A stretch of 38,449 bases of DNA from the NCBI GenBank assembly GCA_900299325.1, contig OMJK01000067.1, positions 1-38,449 of the forward strand. Reading direction: 5' to 3'. A program made the translations under genes and the position numbers. Below, one piece after another: positions 24,117-34,432 of this stretch (position 1 is the stretch's first letter; every line of letters begins with the position of its first letter). This DNA comes from Nitrospiraceae bacterium. Its GTDB lineage: Bacteria; Nitrospirota; Nitrospiria; Nitrospirales; Nitrospiraceae. The notes beneath the pieces are model-generated. The model had not been told where the DNA came from and did not search any database. It was given only the letters and a program-made list of their open reading frames with translations.

Positions 24117-24635
24117 ATGACCTTCGGACGAGTCGCCATTCCCGCACTCACCGTGATATTGCTGGTCGCAAACCTTTCCTTTGCAGCCCCCGCCCAACTA
24201 CAAGACACCTCGCGGCGCTTATACGATCGTGTGATGGAAGAGTACAAACATCGCGACTACGAAGCCGCGCTGGCTGGCTTCCGTCTGTTCGTTGAACTGC
24301 ACGGCCATTCGCTGTTGGCGGCCAACGCGCATTACTGGATCGGCGAGTGTCAATACCGGCTGGGCCGGTACAAGGATGCGTTGACGACCTTCTACAATTT
24401 GATTTCGTATTATCCGCTCAGCTCCAAGATGCCCGCCTCAACGCTCAAAATCGGTCAGTCCTATGGCAAACTCGGCGACCGCGACAAAGCTCGCATGATG
24501 TATCAGCGGGTCATCGAACAATATCCCGACAGTGTCGAAGCCAGCGTGGCTCGCCGGGCCGTCGAAGTCCCCTCGGTGAAAACGGAAACATCCTTGCGTC
24601 CTATCGAAGAGTCAGCCGAAGAACTGCCGCGGTAA
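24117..24635 (+). CDS. Periplasmic TPR protein, YbgF/CpoB-like
   Basis: The 172-residue protein has a signal peptide, MTFGRVAIPALTVILLVANL, with likely cleavage after SFA. TPR repeats follow: YDRVMEEYKHRDYEAALAGFR, AHYWIGECQYRLGRYKDALT and KIGQSYGKLGDRDKARMMYQ. This is the C-terminal pattern of YbgF/CpoB, which links peptidoglycan synthesis with outer-membrane constriction. The N-terminal coiled coil of full-length CpoB and neighbouring tol-pal genes are missing, so it is only a CpoB-like TPR protein. GGAGAG precedes the ATG at 24117. Confidence 0.8.
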   Translation: MTFGRVAIPALTVILLVANLSFAAPAQLQDTSRRLYDRVMEEYKHRDYEAALAGFRLFVELHGHSLLAANAHYWIGECQYRLGRYKDALTTFYNLISYYPLSSKMPASTLKIGQSYGKLGDRDKARMMYQRVIEQYPDSVEASVARRAVEVPSVKTETSLRPIEESAEELPR

Positions 24636-24659
24636 TTCGCCCGCGGCGTCCACGCTCCG

Positions 24660-25166
24660 CTACTCTTCTCCGTCTAATTCGAGCAGAGCCGAGAGTTCGT
24701 CCACCGAATAGGATTGCCGAGGTTTCACTACCCGCAGCGGAATGCCCGCCGCCTCCAGCACGGTTTTGACGATTTGCCGGTGTTCAGTGTCCTGAGACGC
24801 GGGCAAGGCATCCATCATCTCGACCACCTGCTCCACCCGACGTGATCCGGGATGCACCAGTGCGAAATCCACGCGCTTGAACGCGATCTGGCGAAAGATC
24901 TGCGTGCGAAGCGGGCCGTCTGCGTCGATCTGGATGAACGACCATAAGGGCACGTGAACAAAAACCAGGTAGCGATCCTGTACGGCGAGTCGCAGAAGAT
25001 TATAGATGAGCAGCTGCGCGTCGGTGAGCAAGGGGACTGGAGTCAGGGATATGTCGTCGGATAGAACCGAAGCCGACGGCGTGTCGTCTGCGGTGCGGGA
25101 GAAGTGCCACCACCACAGCAGCAGGGCCACGGCCAATGCTGCAGCCAGGAGGTATCCGGTGTCCAT
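24660..25166 (-). CDS. Membrane-anchored DUF2726 protein
   Basis: An N-terminal membrane segment (about residues 5-20, LLAAALAVALLLWWW) is followed by a soluble domain of the DUF2726 type: LLTDAQLLIYNLLRLAVQDRYLVF, IAFKRVDFALVHPGSRRV and AAGIPLRVV. This domain resembles a restriction-endonuclease fold, but function is not established. It lies 7 bases downstream of anmK on the same strand, so the two are probably cotranscribed. The ATG at 25166 is used; the upstream region AGGAGGT is on the other strand and irrelevant. Confidence 0.7.
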   Translation of the reverse strand: MDTGYLLAAALAVALLLWWWHFSRTADDTPSASVLSDDISLTPVPLLTDAQLLIYNLLRLAVQDRYLVFVHVPLWSFIQIDADGPLRTQIFRQIAFKRVDFALVHPGSRRVEQVVEMMDALPASQDTEHRQIVKTVLEAAGIPLRVVKPRQSYSVDELSALLELDGEE

Positions 25167-25173
25167 GTGTCGA

Positions 25174-26361
25174 CTAGGTCCGGTGGCGGGCCAGCAGTCG
25201 TTGTGACCAGCCCGGTCCGTTCGGCACGATGCATCCGAGCAGGGCGGGGTGCGCGGCTCCCGTCACCGACGGCACATTGCCCCATTGTTCGGTCACTGTC
25301 TGATAGGCCAGGACGGCGAACGCGACGGCTTCGAAGGCTTTGCTGTCCCATCCGAGCGAGTCGAACGTGGTCACCGGCACAGGGTGGAAGACCTCGGCCA
25401 GATGACCCATAATGGCTCGATTTTTCACGCCGCCGCCGCCGACGATGACGTCGTCGATCTCGCCTCGAATCCACCGGCGCGCTGTGCCCACCGCTTCTGC
25501 TGTCCATCGGCTACACGTCGCCAACAGGTCTTCGATCGACAGCTGCCGGGCCTGTTGCGTCGCCAGCAGGTCGTCGATCATCGCGGCGCCGAACAGTTCC
25601 CGTCCCGTGGACTTGGGCGGTTTTTGCGACAGGTATGGATGGGCCAGCAGCTTAGCCAGGAGCCGGGCGTCGACTCGCCCGCGTGCGGCGAGGCGCCCAT
25701 CGCGATCCATGGAGACGCGCCCTTCGGTAAAACGGAACATCAGGCCATCGAGCACCATATTGGCCGGTCCGGTATCGAAGGCGACCAGTCCGCCGAATCC
25801 CTTCCCGCGCGGCAGGTACGTGACGTTGCTGATGCCGCCGAGATTCACAATCAGCCGGGCCCGGCGGGGATGACGGAACAGCAGCGCATGCACGCCGGGT
25901 GTCAGCGGTGCGCCCTGTCCACCGGCGGCCATGTCGCGGGGACGGAAATCCGCCACTGTGGTAATGCCGGTCCGTTCGGCGATGATGGCGGGTTCTGCGA
26001 TCTGCAGCGTCGACCGGATCGCATCGACGCCGGCGTCTTTCGTGCCGTGCGGCAGGTGGTGCACCGTCTGTCCGTGCGATCCGATGAGGTCGACATCTTT
26101 CGGGTGCAATTTGGCTTTACGAATCACGCCCAGCGCGGCATTGGCGAACCATTCACCGAGCAGTGCGTTCAGATGGCAGAGCTCGGCCACCGTTCCCGAC
26201 ACCGATGCGGCGAGGATCCGCTGTTGCAACGACCGGGGATACGGCAGGGGGTAAAAGGCCTCCATGGTGACCCGGAGACCTCCCTTCCCACGCCGTATTG
26301 CGACGAGCGCCGCGTCGACTCCGTCTCCGGAGGTTCCGGACATCAACCCCACCACACGCAT
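25174..26361 (-). CDS. anmK: Anhydro-N-acetylmuramic acid kinase
   Basis: AnmK phosphorylates and opens anhydroMurNAc, released from peptidoglycan by lytic transglycosylases, to MurNAc-6-phosphate for recycling. Features are GLMSGTSGDGVDAAL at the N-terminus, GSHGQTVHHLP, LIVNLGGISNVTYLP, FDTGPANMVLD and the C-terminal GGGGVKNRAIM. With the ATG at 26361 it has 395 residues, the usual length; the 26 codons before it do not belong to the family. A transglycosylase gene lies 4 kb away, but no murQ or nagZ is in the window. Confidence 0.94.
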   Translation of the reverse strand: MRVVGLMSGTSGDGVDAALVAIRRGKGGLRVTMEAFYPLPYPRSLQQRILAASVSGTVAELCHLNALLGEWFANAALGVIRKAKLHPKDVDLIGSHGQTVHHLPHGTKDAGVDAIRSTLQIAEPAIIAERTGITTVADFRPRDMAAGGQGAPLTPGVHALLFRHPRRARLIVNLGGISNVTYLPRGKGFGGLVAFDTGPANMVLDGLMFRFTEGRVSMDRDGRLAARGRVDARLLAKLLAHPYLSQKPPKSTGRELFGAAMIDDLLATQQARQLSIEDLLATCSRWTAEAVGTARRWIRGEIDDVIVGGGGVKNRAIMGHLAEVFHPVPVTTFDSLGWDSKAFEAVAFAVLAYQTVTEQWGNVPSVTGAAHPALLGCIVPNGPGWSQRLLARHRT

Positions 26362-26487
26362 TGCGAGACAATCCTTTCGTTGAGAAGGGAGTGTGCCTGC
26401 TGGGGGTGCTACGCTAATCGAACTCCTCTGTTCGGTCAAGCCGAGAATCGCACCGGCGAGCTATGGATAGACGTCGCGGGCCTTTCA

Positions 26488-26516
26488 TTGACATCCCCGT
26501 CCGCCCTTGTTACCGT
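26488..26516 (+). promoter_or_regulatory. Possible promoter of the metal transporter operon
   Basis: TTGACA (26488-26493), a 17-base spacer and TACCGT (26511-26516; weak -10). The predicted start near 26523 is only about two bases before the ATG at 26525, which has no ribosome-binding site, so the mRNA may be almost leaderless. Confidence 0.4.
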
Positions 26517-26524
26517 CGCCGCCC

Positions 26525-27457
26525 ATGCTTGTGACGAGGCGGTGCCTCACGCGATCTGTCTATGTTCTCGTTCTTGGCACGATCATGCTTGGACTCGGCT
26601 GCCCGCTTGCGTTGGCCGAGGAGCCGATTCCCATCGTGGTCACGATTCCGGTGCTGAAAGATCTCGCCGAACAGGTGGGCGGGCAGCACGTGCGTGTGAC
26701 CTCGCTGTTGAGTGGCTTCGAGAACGAGCATACGTATTCCCCCAAGCCCAGCGATCTGGTCGCCGTGCGTAAAGCCCGCGTGCTGTTCGAGATCGGTCTC
26801 GGGCTGGAAGTGTGGGTTTCGTCGCTGGTGAAAAATGCGGGCAGCCCCTCTCTGGTTGTGGTGACAACCTCCAAAGGGATCGAACTCATCCACGACCATC
26901 CGGATCATCATCCCAGCAAGTCCGCGCCGCACGCCGTGAGCGGGGGAAATCCCCATGTGTGGATGGACCCTGATAATGCGGCGATCATGGTACGACACAT
27001 CGCCGACGCGCTTGTCGCAGTTGATCCGGCGCATGCCGCCGACTATCGCAACAACCAAGCGGTCTACAGTGGACAGTTGGACCGGCTTCACAAGGATCTG
27101 GTGGAGCGCCTCAAACCGCTATCGGATCGCCGGTTCATCGCCCATCATCCGGCCTGGCCCTACCTGGCCCGGCGGTTCGGATTGACGGTCGCGGGCGTCA
27201 TCCAAACGCAATCGGGCGCAGAACCGTCAGCCTTACAACTCCAGGCCCTCATTGCCGGAATGAAAAAAGACCGGATTCGCGTGATCGCATCGGAAATCCA
27301 GCTCAACCAGAAACTGCCCGAACTCCTGGCCAGAGAAACCGGGGCGCGCGTGGTTGTGTTGACCACGCTGCCGGGCGGGATTGCGGGAACCGGGACCTAC
27401 CTCGACATGCTCCGCTATAATGTGTTCCAATTGGCCGGCGCACTGGAAGCGGCTTGA
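26525..27457 (+). CDS. znuA: Zinc/manganese ABC transporter, substrate-binding protein
   Basis: A 310-residue cluster A-I metal-binding protein of the periplasm. A signal peptide (about 1-31, LGLGCPLALA) is followed by the fold with metal-ligand candidates His69 (NEHTYSPKPSD), His144 (GNPHVWMDP) and the HHPAW and SEIQLNQ segments. A His-rich loop HDHPDHHP near 123-130 is typical of zinc binders such as ZnuA, so zinc is favoured over manganese. The ATG at 26525 is chosen over a TTG at 26507. It is followed by an ATPase and a permease gene. Confidence 0.9.
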   Translation: MLVTRRCLTRSVYVLVLGTIMLGLGCPLALAEEPIPIVVTIPVLKDLAEQVGGQHVRVTSLLSGFENEHTYSPKPSDLVAVRKARVLFEIGLGLEVWVSSLVKNAGSPSLVVVTTSKGIELIHDHPDHHPSKSAPHAVSGGNPHVWMDPDNAAIMVRHIADALVAVDPAHAADYRNNQAVYSGQLDRLHKDLVERLKPLSDRRFIAHHPAWPYLARRFGLTVAGVIQTQSGAEPSALQLQALIAGMKKDRIRVIASEIQLNQKLPELLARETGARVVVLTTLPGGIAGTGTYLDMLRYNVFQLAGALEAA

Positions 27458-27504
27458 GTCAGCGCTCGAGTCTTGTTTTCAGTCAGGAAGGAACACACAG
27501 GACT

Positions 27505-28299
27505 GTGTCCAACTCCGAATCATCCATCATTCAATTTGAGCGCGCGACCTTCGGCTTTCCCGGTATCATTGCCCTGAAGGATATTACTCTCTCCATCAGC
27601 GCCGGCCAGTTCGTGGGTGTCATCGGTCCCAACGGATCCGGGAAAACCACGCTCTGTCGGGCGGTACTCGGCCTCATGGCACCGCTCGAGGGGCATCTGC
27701 ACATCTTCGATTGCGCTTGCGACGAGTTGCGGTGCCACCATCGCGCGCAGATCGGCTATCTGCCGCAGAAAGGCGTCGTCGATCGGAACTTTCCCGTGAC
27801 GGTTCTGGAGACCGTCATGATGGGCCGTTACGGAGCACTGGGGCTGCTCAAGCGGCCGTCGGGCAAGGACCGGGAGATCGCGATGGAAGCGCTAGCGCAT
27901 GTGGGTATGGAGTCGCACCGGGACACGGCGCTGGGCCATCTGTCAGGAGGGCAGCAGCAGCGGGTGTTCATCGCGCGGGCGCTCGCGCAGCAGCCGAAAG
28001 TGCTGCTCTTGGATGAGCCGACAACGGGTCTCGATATTACGACACAGCACAACGTCATCGAACTGGTGCAGCATCTCCATGAAGAACTGAAGCTGACCGT
28101 ACTCTTGATCACTCACGACATTAATATGATTCGGTCCCGTGTGGACCGGCTGGTGTTGCTCAAGACCAGGCTCTACGCGTCCGGCCCGCCCGCCGACGTC
28201 CTGAAGCCCGACATTCTTCGTCAGGTCTACGGCAAAGATCTGGTGATTACGGACAAAGACCTCCTCATCGTCGAGGACTACCACCATCATCACCATTGA
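27505..28299 (+). CDS. znuC: Zinc/manganese ABC transporter, ATP-binding protein
   Basis: The ATPase that powers the importer. It has Walker [11 protein letters not shown]-loop GYLPQK, the ABC signature [15 protein letters not shown], Walker [12 protein letters not shown] and the switch His in LLITHD. With the GTG at 27505 it has about 264 residues; AGGAAGGA is 12 bases upstream, a little far. A TTG at 27454 overlapping the znuA stop is possible but gives a non-conserved N-terminus. The protein ends in five histidines (EDYHHHHH), a natural metal-binding tail. Confidence 0.92.
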   Translation: MSNSESSIIQFERATFGFPGIIALKDITLSISAGQFVGVIGPNGSGKTTLCRAVLGLMAPLEGHLHIFDCACDELRCHHRAQIGYLPQKGVVDRNFPVTVLETVMMGRYGALGLLKRPSGKDREIAMEALAHVGMESHRDTALGHLSGGQQQRVFIARALAQQPKVLLLDEPTTGLDITTQHNVIELVQHLHEELKLTVLLITHDINMIRSRVDRLVLLKTRLYASGPPADVLKPDILRQVYGKDLVITDKDLLIVEDYHHHHH

Positions 28300-28328
28300 A
28301 AGACGAACTGGAGGCGTGCTCACACCCC

Positions 28329-29153
28329 ATGCTTGATTTATTCACCTACGACTTCATGCAACGCTCGCTCCTTGCCGCGGCAATGGTGGGCGGACTCTGT
28401 TCCGCGGTCGGCGTGTTTGTCGTCTTGCGCGGACTGGCGTTCGTTGGTGCCGGGACGTCGCATGCGGCCTTTGCCGGCGTGGCACTCGGCTATCTGATGG
28501 GCTGGCCGCCGTTGGGGTTGGCGATTCTGTTCGGATTGGCCACGGTGTGGATCACAGGCTGGATGGAGGAACGGGGCCGGATGAAACTCGACGTGTCGAT
28601 CGGCATTCTCTACACGACGACGATGGCGTTGGCGATTCTCTTCATCGGCCTGATGAAGGCCTATAATGCCGAGGTCTACGGGTATCTGTTCGGCAGCGTG
28701 TTGTCGGTGACCGGTGACGAGTTGCGCACGATCGGCGGGCTTGGCCTGCTGGTATTGGGAGTAATTCTACTTTTTTCCAAAGAGCTTTACTTCATCGCGT
28801 TCGATCAGGAAATGGCGGAAGCGTCCGGCGTGCCCGCGCGGCGGATGTTTTTTCTGTTGCTCACGGTGATCGCCCTGACGGTGGTGGTCTCCATGAAGAC
28901 CGTCGGCGCGATTCTCGTGTTCGCCATGATTCTGATCCCGGCGTCGACCGCGTATCAACTGACCCATAGCCTCACCACGCTGACCTGGTATTCCGTGGCG
29001 ATCGGCGTCACAACGTCTGTTGCGGGCGTCATGATCTCGGCTCTGTGGGATGTTCCATCCGGTCCCGCCATCGTGCTGCTGGCGACCACCATGTTTTTCC
29101 TCTCCGTTCTCTTTTCTCCCAAACGGATCAACCGTCCGCTGCTCAGCGCGTAG
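28329..29153 (+). CDS. znuB: Zinc/manganese ABC transporter, permease
   Basis: A polytopic membrane protein of the ABC-3 permease family, about 274 residues, with roughly eight hydrophobic segments, for example SLLAAAMVGGLCSAVGVFVV and LLLTVIALTVVVSMKTVGAI. The family motif GAGTSHAAFAGVALGY is near residues 40-55, and KTVGAILVFAMILIPASTAY follows. It starts 29 bases after the ATPase gene. The ATG at 28329 is preceded by GGAGG at a rather long 14-base spacing; an upstream TTG at 28296 is the alternative. Confidence 0.9.
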   Translation: MLDLFTYDFMQRSLLAAAMVGGLCSAVGVFVVLRGLAFVGAGTSHAAFAGVALGYLMGWPPLGLAILFGLATVWITGWMEERGRMKLDVSIGILYTTTMALAILFIGLMKAYNAEVYGYLFGSVLSVTGDELRTIGGLGLLVLGVILLFSKELYFIAFDQEMAEASGVPARRMFFLLLTVIALTVVVSMKTVGAILVFAMILIPASTAYQLTHSLTTLTWYSVAIGVTTSVAGVMISALWDVPSGPAIVLLATTMFFLSVLFSPKRINRPLLSA

Positions 29154-29203
29154 CGTTGGACGAAGGCCGGATTGGTCGTGCGGGGAATCGGCGTGCGACG
29201 CGG

Positions 29204-29635
29204 CTATTCGAGACGGGACTGTTTCGAACGCACCCAGACCATGCCGGTCTGTTCTTTGGAGCTGAACCCGAGTTTTTCATAAAAGCCGGGCCGTCTGGTA
29301 CAGAGCCAGATCAACTCGACCTTCTTGAGCCGGGGATGCTGGAGAATGCGCTGGACGAGATCCGTGCCAATGCCCTGTTTCTGGTAGGCTTTGTCGACAA
29401 TCACGTCCCAGATCGTGGCGCGATAGACGAAGTCCGTCAGGACACGGCCGAATCCGACCAGATGATCGCCGTCCCAGGCACACAGCGCCACGTCTGTATG
29501 TTTGAGCATCTCGCGCGCATCCTCGAGCGTGCGGCCCTTGGCCCACGGCGCTTGATGAAACAGCCGGAGCAGCTGTTCGGGGGCGAGGTCTTTTTTCTCG
29601 GAGAATATAACGACGGTCTTGAGGGCGGTGGGCAT
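29204..29635 (-). CDS. GNAT-family N-acetyltransferase
   Basis: The 143-residue protein has the GNAT fold: DHLVGFGRVLTDFVYRATIWD, then acetyl-CoA-binding motif A in VIVDKAYQKQGIGTDLVQRIL (Q-x-x-G-x-G), and RRPGFYEKLGF as motif B. It transfers acetyl groups from acetyl-CoA; the acceptor cannot be told from sequence. Weak upstream signals leave the start at 29635 provisional. It converges on the permease gene with 50 bases between. Confidence 0.85.
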   Translation of the reverse strand: MPTALKTVVIFSEKKDLAPEQLLRLFHQAPWAKGRTLEDAREMLKHTDVALCAWDGDHLVGFGRVLTDFVYRATIWDVIVDKAYQKQGIGTDLVQRILQHPRLKKVELIWLCTRRPGFYEKLGFSSKEQTGMVWVRSKQSRLE

Positions 29636-29697
29636 CTTGTACTAAATTATTGATCGTTGGTAATCAGTCACCGCGGCCCCAGTGTACGAGGAAAACG

Positions 29698-29877
29698 ATG
29701 ACAACGCAAGTCCGTAGCTGCCCCAAATGCTTCCAGCTCATGTGGCTGAAGCAGAACGAATACGACCAGCCCGACGAAGAGACCATCCGTGCAAAGTGTC
29801 CGCACTGTGGCGCAACGGTCCGGTTCAAGCTGGTGTCCGAAGGCGCGAATGCGACAGGCCCCAAAATGGGCCACTAG
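29698..29877 (+). CDS. Small zinc-ribbon protein, 59 residues
   Basis: MTTQVRSCPKCFQLMWLKQN is followed by CPHCGATVRFKLVSEG; the CPKC and CPHC pairs can bind one zinc ion. The ATG at 29698 follows GAGGAAAACG at good spacing; the track's upstream codons to 29650 have none. Such proteins may bind nucleic acid or protein partners, but no function is recognised. Confidence 0.7.
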   Translation: MTTQVRSCPKCFQLMWLKQNEYDQPDEETIRAKCPHCGATVRFKLVSEGANATGPKMGH

Positions 29878-30002
29878 CACACCGCTGAAAATAGCCGCCA
29901 ACATCGTTCTCAGTCACCCTCCTCCTTGCGACGTACACACAACGTACGCCTCAGTCGTCGGGTTCCCTGCGGCCTTGTTGGCGAACTATTTTGAGCGGTG
30001 CG

Positions 30003-30425
30003 TTACATTCCCCTCCCGGCGCCGTCCAGTTCCGGTTTATTCCCCGGCAAAATCTTGTGGAGCGCGGCGCGGTATTCAGACAGGCGTTTTTCGTCGATCC
30101 GGCCCACCTCGATTTCTTTGTCCCGCTGCATCCGTTCCAAATGATCCAGTACGGCCAGAAGCGGCTGCACAGCACCCAACAGGTTGCCGACCTCGAACGC
30201 CTCAAGTGACTCGATGACCGGTTCATTCAAGCCCTTGTAGGCTGTGCCGGCGGCCTGATGGCGGAACCGCGAGACGACCTCTTCATAATCCTCCACGGCT
30301 TCGAGCTTCGGCTTCACCCCCGTCGGCACTGCGGCCAAATGGACGATGGGCGGCAGTTTGCCGGCATAGGATTTCAGTTGTGAGACGAGCGCACCGAGTG
30401 CGTCCAGGACTTCAGCTGTGTGCAT
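30003..30425 (-). CDS. Hypothetical protein, predicted helical, about 140 residues
   Basis: The protein is mostly alpha-helical, with charged stretches such as EDYEEVVSRFRHQAAG and DHLERMQRDKEIEVGRIDEK; it has no cysteine, signal peptide or membrane segment. The ATG at 30425 has AAGGA six bases upstream; a GTG directly before it is an alternative. It lies downstream of the pseudouridine synthase gene but with its own ribosome-binding site. I do not recognise a family. Confidence 0.6.
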   Translation of the reverse strand: MHTAEVLDALGALVSQLKSYAGKLPPIVHLAAVPTGVKPKLEAVEDYEEVVSRFRHQAAGTAYKGLNEPVIESLEAFEVGNLLGAVQPLLAVLDHLERMQRDKEIEVGRIDEKRLSEYRAALHKILPGNKPELDGAGRGM

Positions 30426-30473
30426 CACATTTCCTTAAAGATGACACTGCTTACGCGCTGACCAGGGAACCTG

Positions 30474-31439
30474 TCAAGATTGCTTGGCTTTGGCGGTCGG
30501 CTTGAGCTGTTCCAATCCCTGCGCCACAGTGGCCATATCCAGTGGAACCTGGCTGGTGAATTCCTGCGTGAGACCGGTGACCGGGTGGTGAAACCCTAAT
30601 GTCCGCGCGTGGAGCATGACACGAGGAATGTCGACGGTCGCAACCACGCACACCTTTCGCCCTCCATACGTCGGATCTCCGAGAATCGGATGCCCCAGCG
30701 AACTCAAATGCACGCGAAGCTGGTGTGTGCGTCCGGTGCGCGGATGCAGCAGGACGTGAGCGGCAACCTTTCCATACCGCTGGTCGACTTTGTACTCCGT
30801 CACAGATTCTTTGGGATTAGTCGTCCGGGCGGAAAACTTTTTTCGCTCCTTGGTATCGCGGCCGATTGCCAATTCGATAACCCCGTGCCCCTTCTTCGGC
30901 ACGCCCCAAATGAGCGCCTCATACACACGGGTGATTGTGTGATGCTTAAATTGTCCTGCCAGATGCCGGTGAGCGTGATCGGTTTTGGCAATGACCATGA
31001 CGCCGGATGTGTCCTTGTCGAGCCGGTGGACGAGCCCGGGCCGTTCCTTCCCGCCGATCGTCGACATGGTTCCTCCTGAGGTTTGAAAGTGATGCAGGAG
31101 GGCATTCACGAGCGTGCCGGACCAATTACCCGGCGCTGGATGGACCACGATACCAGCCGGCTTGTTGAGGACCAGCAGCTGATCGTCCTCGTACAAGATG
31201 TCGAGCGGGATGGCTTCTCCCTTGAGGGCAAGCGGTTCAGGCTTCGGCACATCCATCGTGATTTTGTCGCCCGGTTTGATCTTCTGGCTGGGTTTCACTG
31301 CCTGATCGTTGATCCGAATACGGCCGAGTTCAATCAGCCGCTGAAGGGCGGAGCGGGAGATGTCCCGTTCGCGGTTGACGAGAAAGACGTCCAGCCGCTT
31401 GGGTTGCTCTCCAGCCGTGACGACGAATTCGGTGATCAT
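30474..31439 (-). CDS. rluD: Pseudouridine synthase, RluD-like
   Basis: A 321-residue RluA-family enzyme that converts uridine to pseudouridine in 23S rRNA (RluD acts at the helix 69 positions). An S4 RNA-binding domain (about 12-75, RLDVFLVNRERDISRSALQRL) is followed by the catalytic domain with HRLDKDTSG at 138-146, Asp141 being catalytic, and HPRTGRTHQLRVHL near 230. The exact uridine target is inferred from domain layout. It lies 70 bases downstream of atpC on the same strand. Confidence 0.9.
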   Translation of the reverse strand: MITEFVVTAGEQPKRLDVFLVNRERDISRSALQRLIELGRIRINDQAVKPSQKIKPGDKITMDVPKPEPLALKGEAIPLDILYEDDQLLVLNKPAGIVVHPAPGNWSGTLVNALLHHFQTSGGTMSTIGGKERPGLVHRLDKDTSGVMVIAKTDHAHRHLAGQFKHHTITRVYEALIWGVPKKGHGVIELAIGRDTKERKKFSARTTNPKESVTEYKVDQRYGKVAAHVLLHPRTGRTHQLRVHLSSLGHPILGDPTYGGRKVCVVATVDIPRVMLHARTLGFHHPVTGLTQEFTSQVPLDMATVAQGLEQLKPTAKAKQS

Positions 31440-31509
31440 GGGACGATCACGCTATAGCAGAGGCAGACCGGATTTCAATGAAGAACGGACGTGCGTTGGG
31501 CAATACCAG

Positions 31510-31932
31510 TCACGCGTGGCCGGTCTTCCGGGCGCGCTCGGCGATCTTCTTGCGGAGGCGGGCTTTTTCGAGGCTGATTTCGGCGGCTTTGAGTTCTGAG
31601 GGCAGGCCACCCGCTTTCAGGCGCTGTTCGGCCTTTTCCACGGCGGCCTGGGCACGGCCGACGTCGATGTCTTCGGCCTTCTCGGCGATTTCGGCCATGA
31701 CGGTCACTTTGGTCGGCGTGACTTCCGCATAGCCCCACAGGATGGCCATATGACCGGTCTGGTCGCCGACGCGATAGCGCAATTCTCCGATGCGAAGCGT
31801 CGAAAGCAAGTACGCGTGGCCGGGCAACACGCCGAATTCGCCTTCCGATCCAGGGGCGATGACTTCATCCACCTGCTGGCTCAGCAGCTGCTTCTCCGGC
31901 GTAACGACCTCTAACAAAATCTTCCCAGCCAT
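31510..31932 (-). CDS. atpC: ATP synthase F1 epsilon subunit
   Basis: The 140-residue subunit has the N-terminal beta-sandwich (LLEVVTPEKQLLSQQVDEVIAPGSEGEFGVLPGHA) and a C-terminal helical hairpin (AAVEKAEQRLKAGG) that couples or inhibits rotation. It is the last subunit gene of the atpHAGDC cluster and lies 121 bases after atpD, the gap being occupied by a large hairpin. The GGGGGGAGAG tract is 12 bases before the ATG. Confidence 0.95.
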   Translation of the reverse strand: MAGKILLEVVTPEKQLLSQQVDEVIAPGSEGEFGVLPGHAYLLSTLRIGELRYRVGDQTGHMAILWGYAEVTPTKVTVMAEIAEKAEDIDVGRAQAAVEKAEQRLKAGGLPSELKAAEISLEKARLRKKIAERARKTGHA

Positions 31933-31971
31933 TTGTTTTTCGTTCTCTCCCCCCCTCTACTCACGCGCATC

Positions 31972-32045
31972 CGGCAGGGTGATCTCAAGTGCGCGCATTG
32001 ACCGAGCACAGCTTTATCGAGCGCGGGTAGGAGATCACCCTGCCG
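31972..32045 (-). promoter_or_regulatory. Long intercistronic hairpin between atpD and atpC
   Basis: The arms CGGCAGGGTGATCTC (31972-31986) and GAGATCACCCTGCCG (32031-32045) are perfectly complementary over 15 bases around a 44-base loop. It begins 8 bases after the atpD stop. There is no T-run directly after it in the reading direction, so it looks more like an mRNA-stabilising or processing element, or a partial attenuator, than a full terminator. Confidence 0.6.
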
Positions 32046-32053
32046 AGGTGCGC

Positions 32054-33532
<1,479 letters not shown>

Positions 33533-34411
33533 CTACTTGAGCGCCTCGGCGCCGCCGACGATGTCCATGAGTTCTTTGGTAATCGCAGCCTGTCGGGTCT
33601 TGTTGTAATAGAGCGTGACCTTCTTGATAAGCTGGCCGGCGTTCCGCGTGGCGCCGTCCATCGCCGCCATGCGGGCGCCGTGTTCCGCCGCGGCCGACTC
33701 CAACAGAATCCGATAGGCCTGGACTTGAAAATGTTTCGGCACCAGCGCGTTCAACAGGTCGGCTTCGTCCGGCTCGTACAGATAGCTGCCGCCGGTTGTG
33801 CCCTCGGCCTGCGCCGTCCCGAACTCTGCGGTCGCATCGACAGGAAACAACTTCTCGACGATCACGCGCTGTTGAATCGCCGACTTGAACTCGTTGTAGA
33901 CGACGTAGAGCTCGTCGAAGGTGCCTTTGACGAAGTTGTCCGTCAAATCACCGCCGATATCGATCGCATGTTCAAAGCTCAGTTTGTCAAAGACCCCGGT
34001 CCATTCCTGCCGGATCGTCCAGGTGCGGCGGCGGAAATAGTCGCGGCCCTTGCGGCCGACGATGCTCAGATTGACCCGGACGCCGCGGGCTTCACACTGT
34101 CGCACGAACTCGGCGCTCTTCCGGACAATATTGCCGTTGAACCCGCCGCAGAGTCCTCGGTCGCTGGTGACAACGAGGACCTCGATCTTCTTCCCTTCTC
34201 GCTTCTGCAGCAGCGGATGCGATGACCGATTGACGCGCTGGCTGAGATTGCTGAGCACGCCGCGCATCTTATGGGCATATGGTCGGGCGGCCAAAATGCG
34301 GTCCTGCGAACGCTTGAGCTTCGCCGCGGCCACCATCTTCATAGCCTTGGTAATCTTCTGCGTGTTTTTAAACGCCGCGATCTTACGGCGCAAACTTTGT
34401 AAACTGGGCAT
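33533..34411 (-). CDS. atpG: ATP synthase F1 gamma subunit
   Basis: The central rotating shaft. The 292-residue protein starts MPSLQSLRRKIAAFKNTQKI, followed by TKAMKMVAAAKLKRSQDRIL, and has the matching C-terminal helix ALVPKHFQVQAYRILLESAA to NKTRQAAITKELMDIVGGAEAL. The core segment VTSDRGLCGGFNGNIVR is intact. It lies 21 bases after atpA and is normal in length. Confidence 0.97.
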   Translation of the reverse strand: MPSLQSLRRKIAAFKNTQKITKAMKMVAAAKLKRSQDRILAARPYAHKMRGVLSNLSQRVNRSSHPLLQKREGKKIEVLVVTSDRGLCGGFNGNIVRKSAEFVRQCEARGVRVNLSIVGRKGRDYFRRRTWTIRQEWTGVFDKLSFEHAIDIGGDLTDNFVKGTFDELYVVYNEFKSAIQQRVIVEKLFPVDATAEFGTAQAEGTTGGSYLYEPDEADLLNALVPKHFQVQAYRILLESAAAEHGARMAAMDGATRNAGQLIKKVTLYYNKTRQAAITKELMDIVGGAEALK

Positions 34412-34432
34412 CGGTAGACGTTCTGGACGCCG

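Noticed and set aside
28279-28299. His-tail as a sign of vector or cloning contamination
   Set aside because: The codons are mixed CAC/CAT, the gene is in natural operon context and no vector sequence follows.
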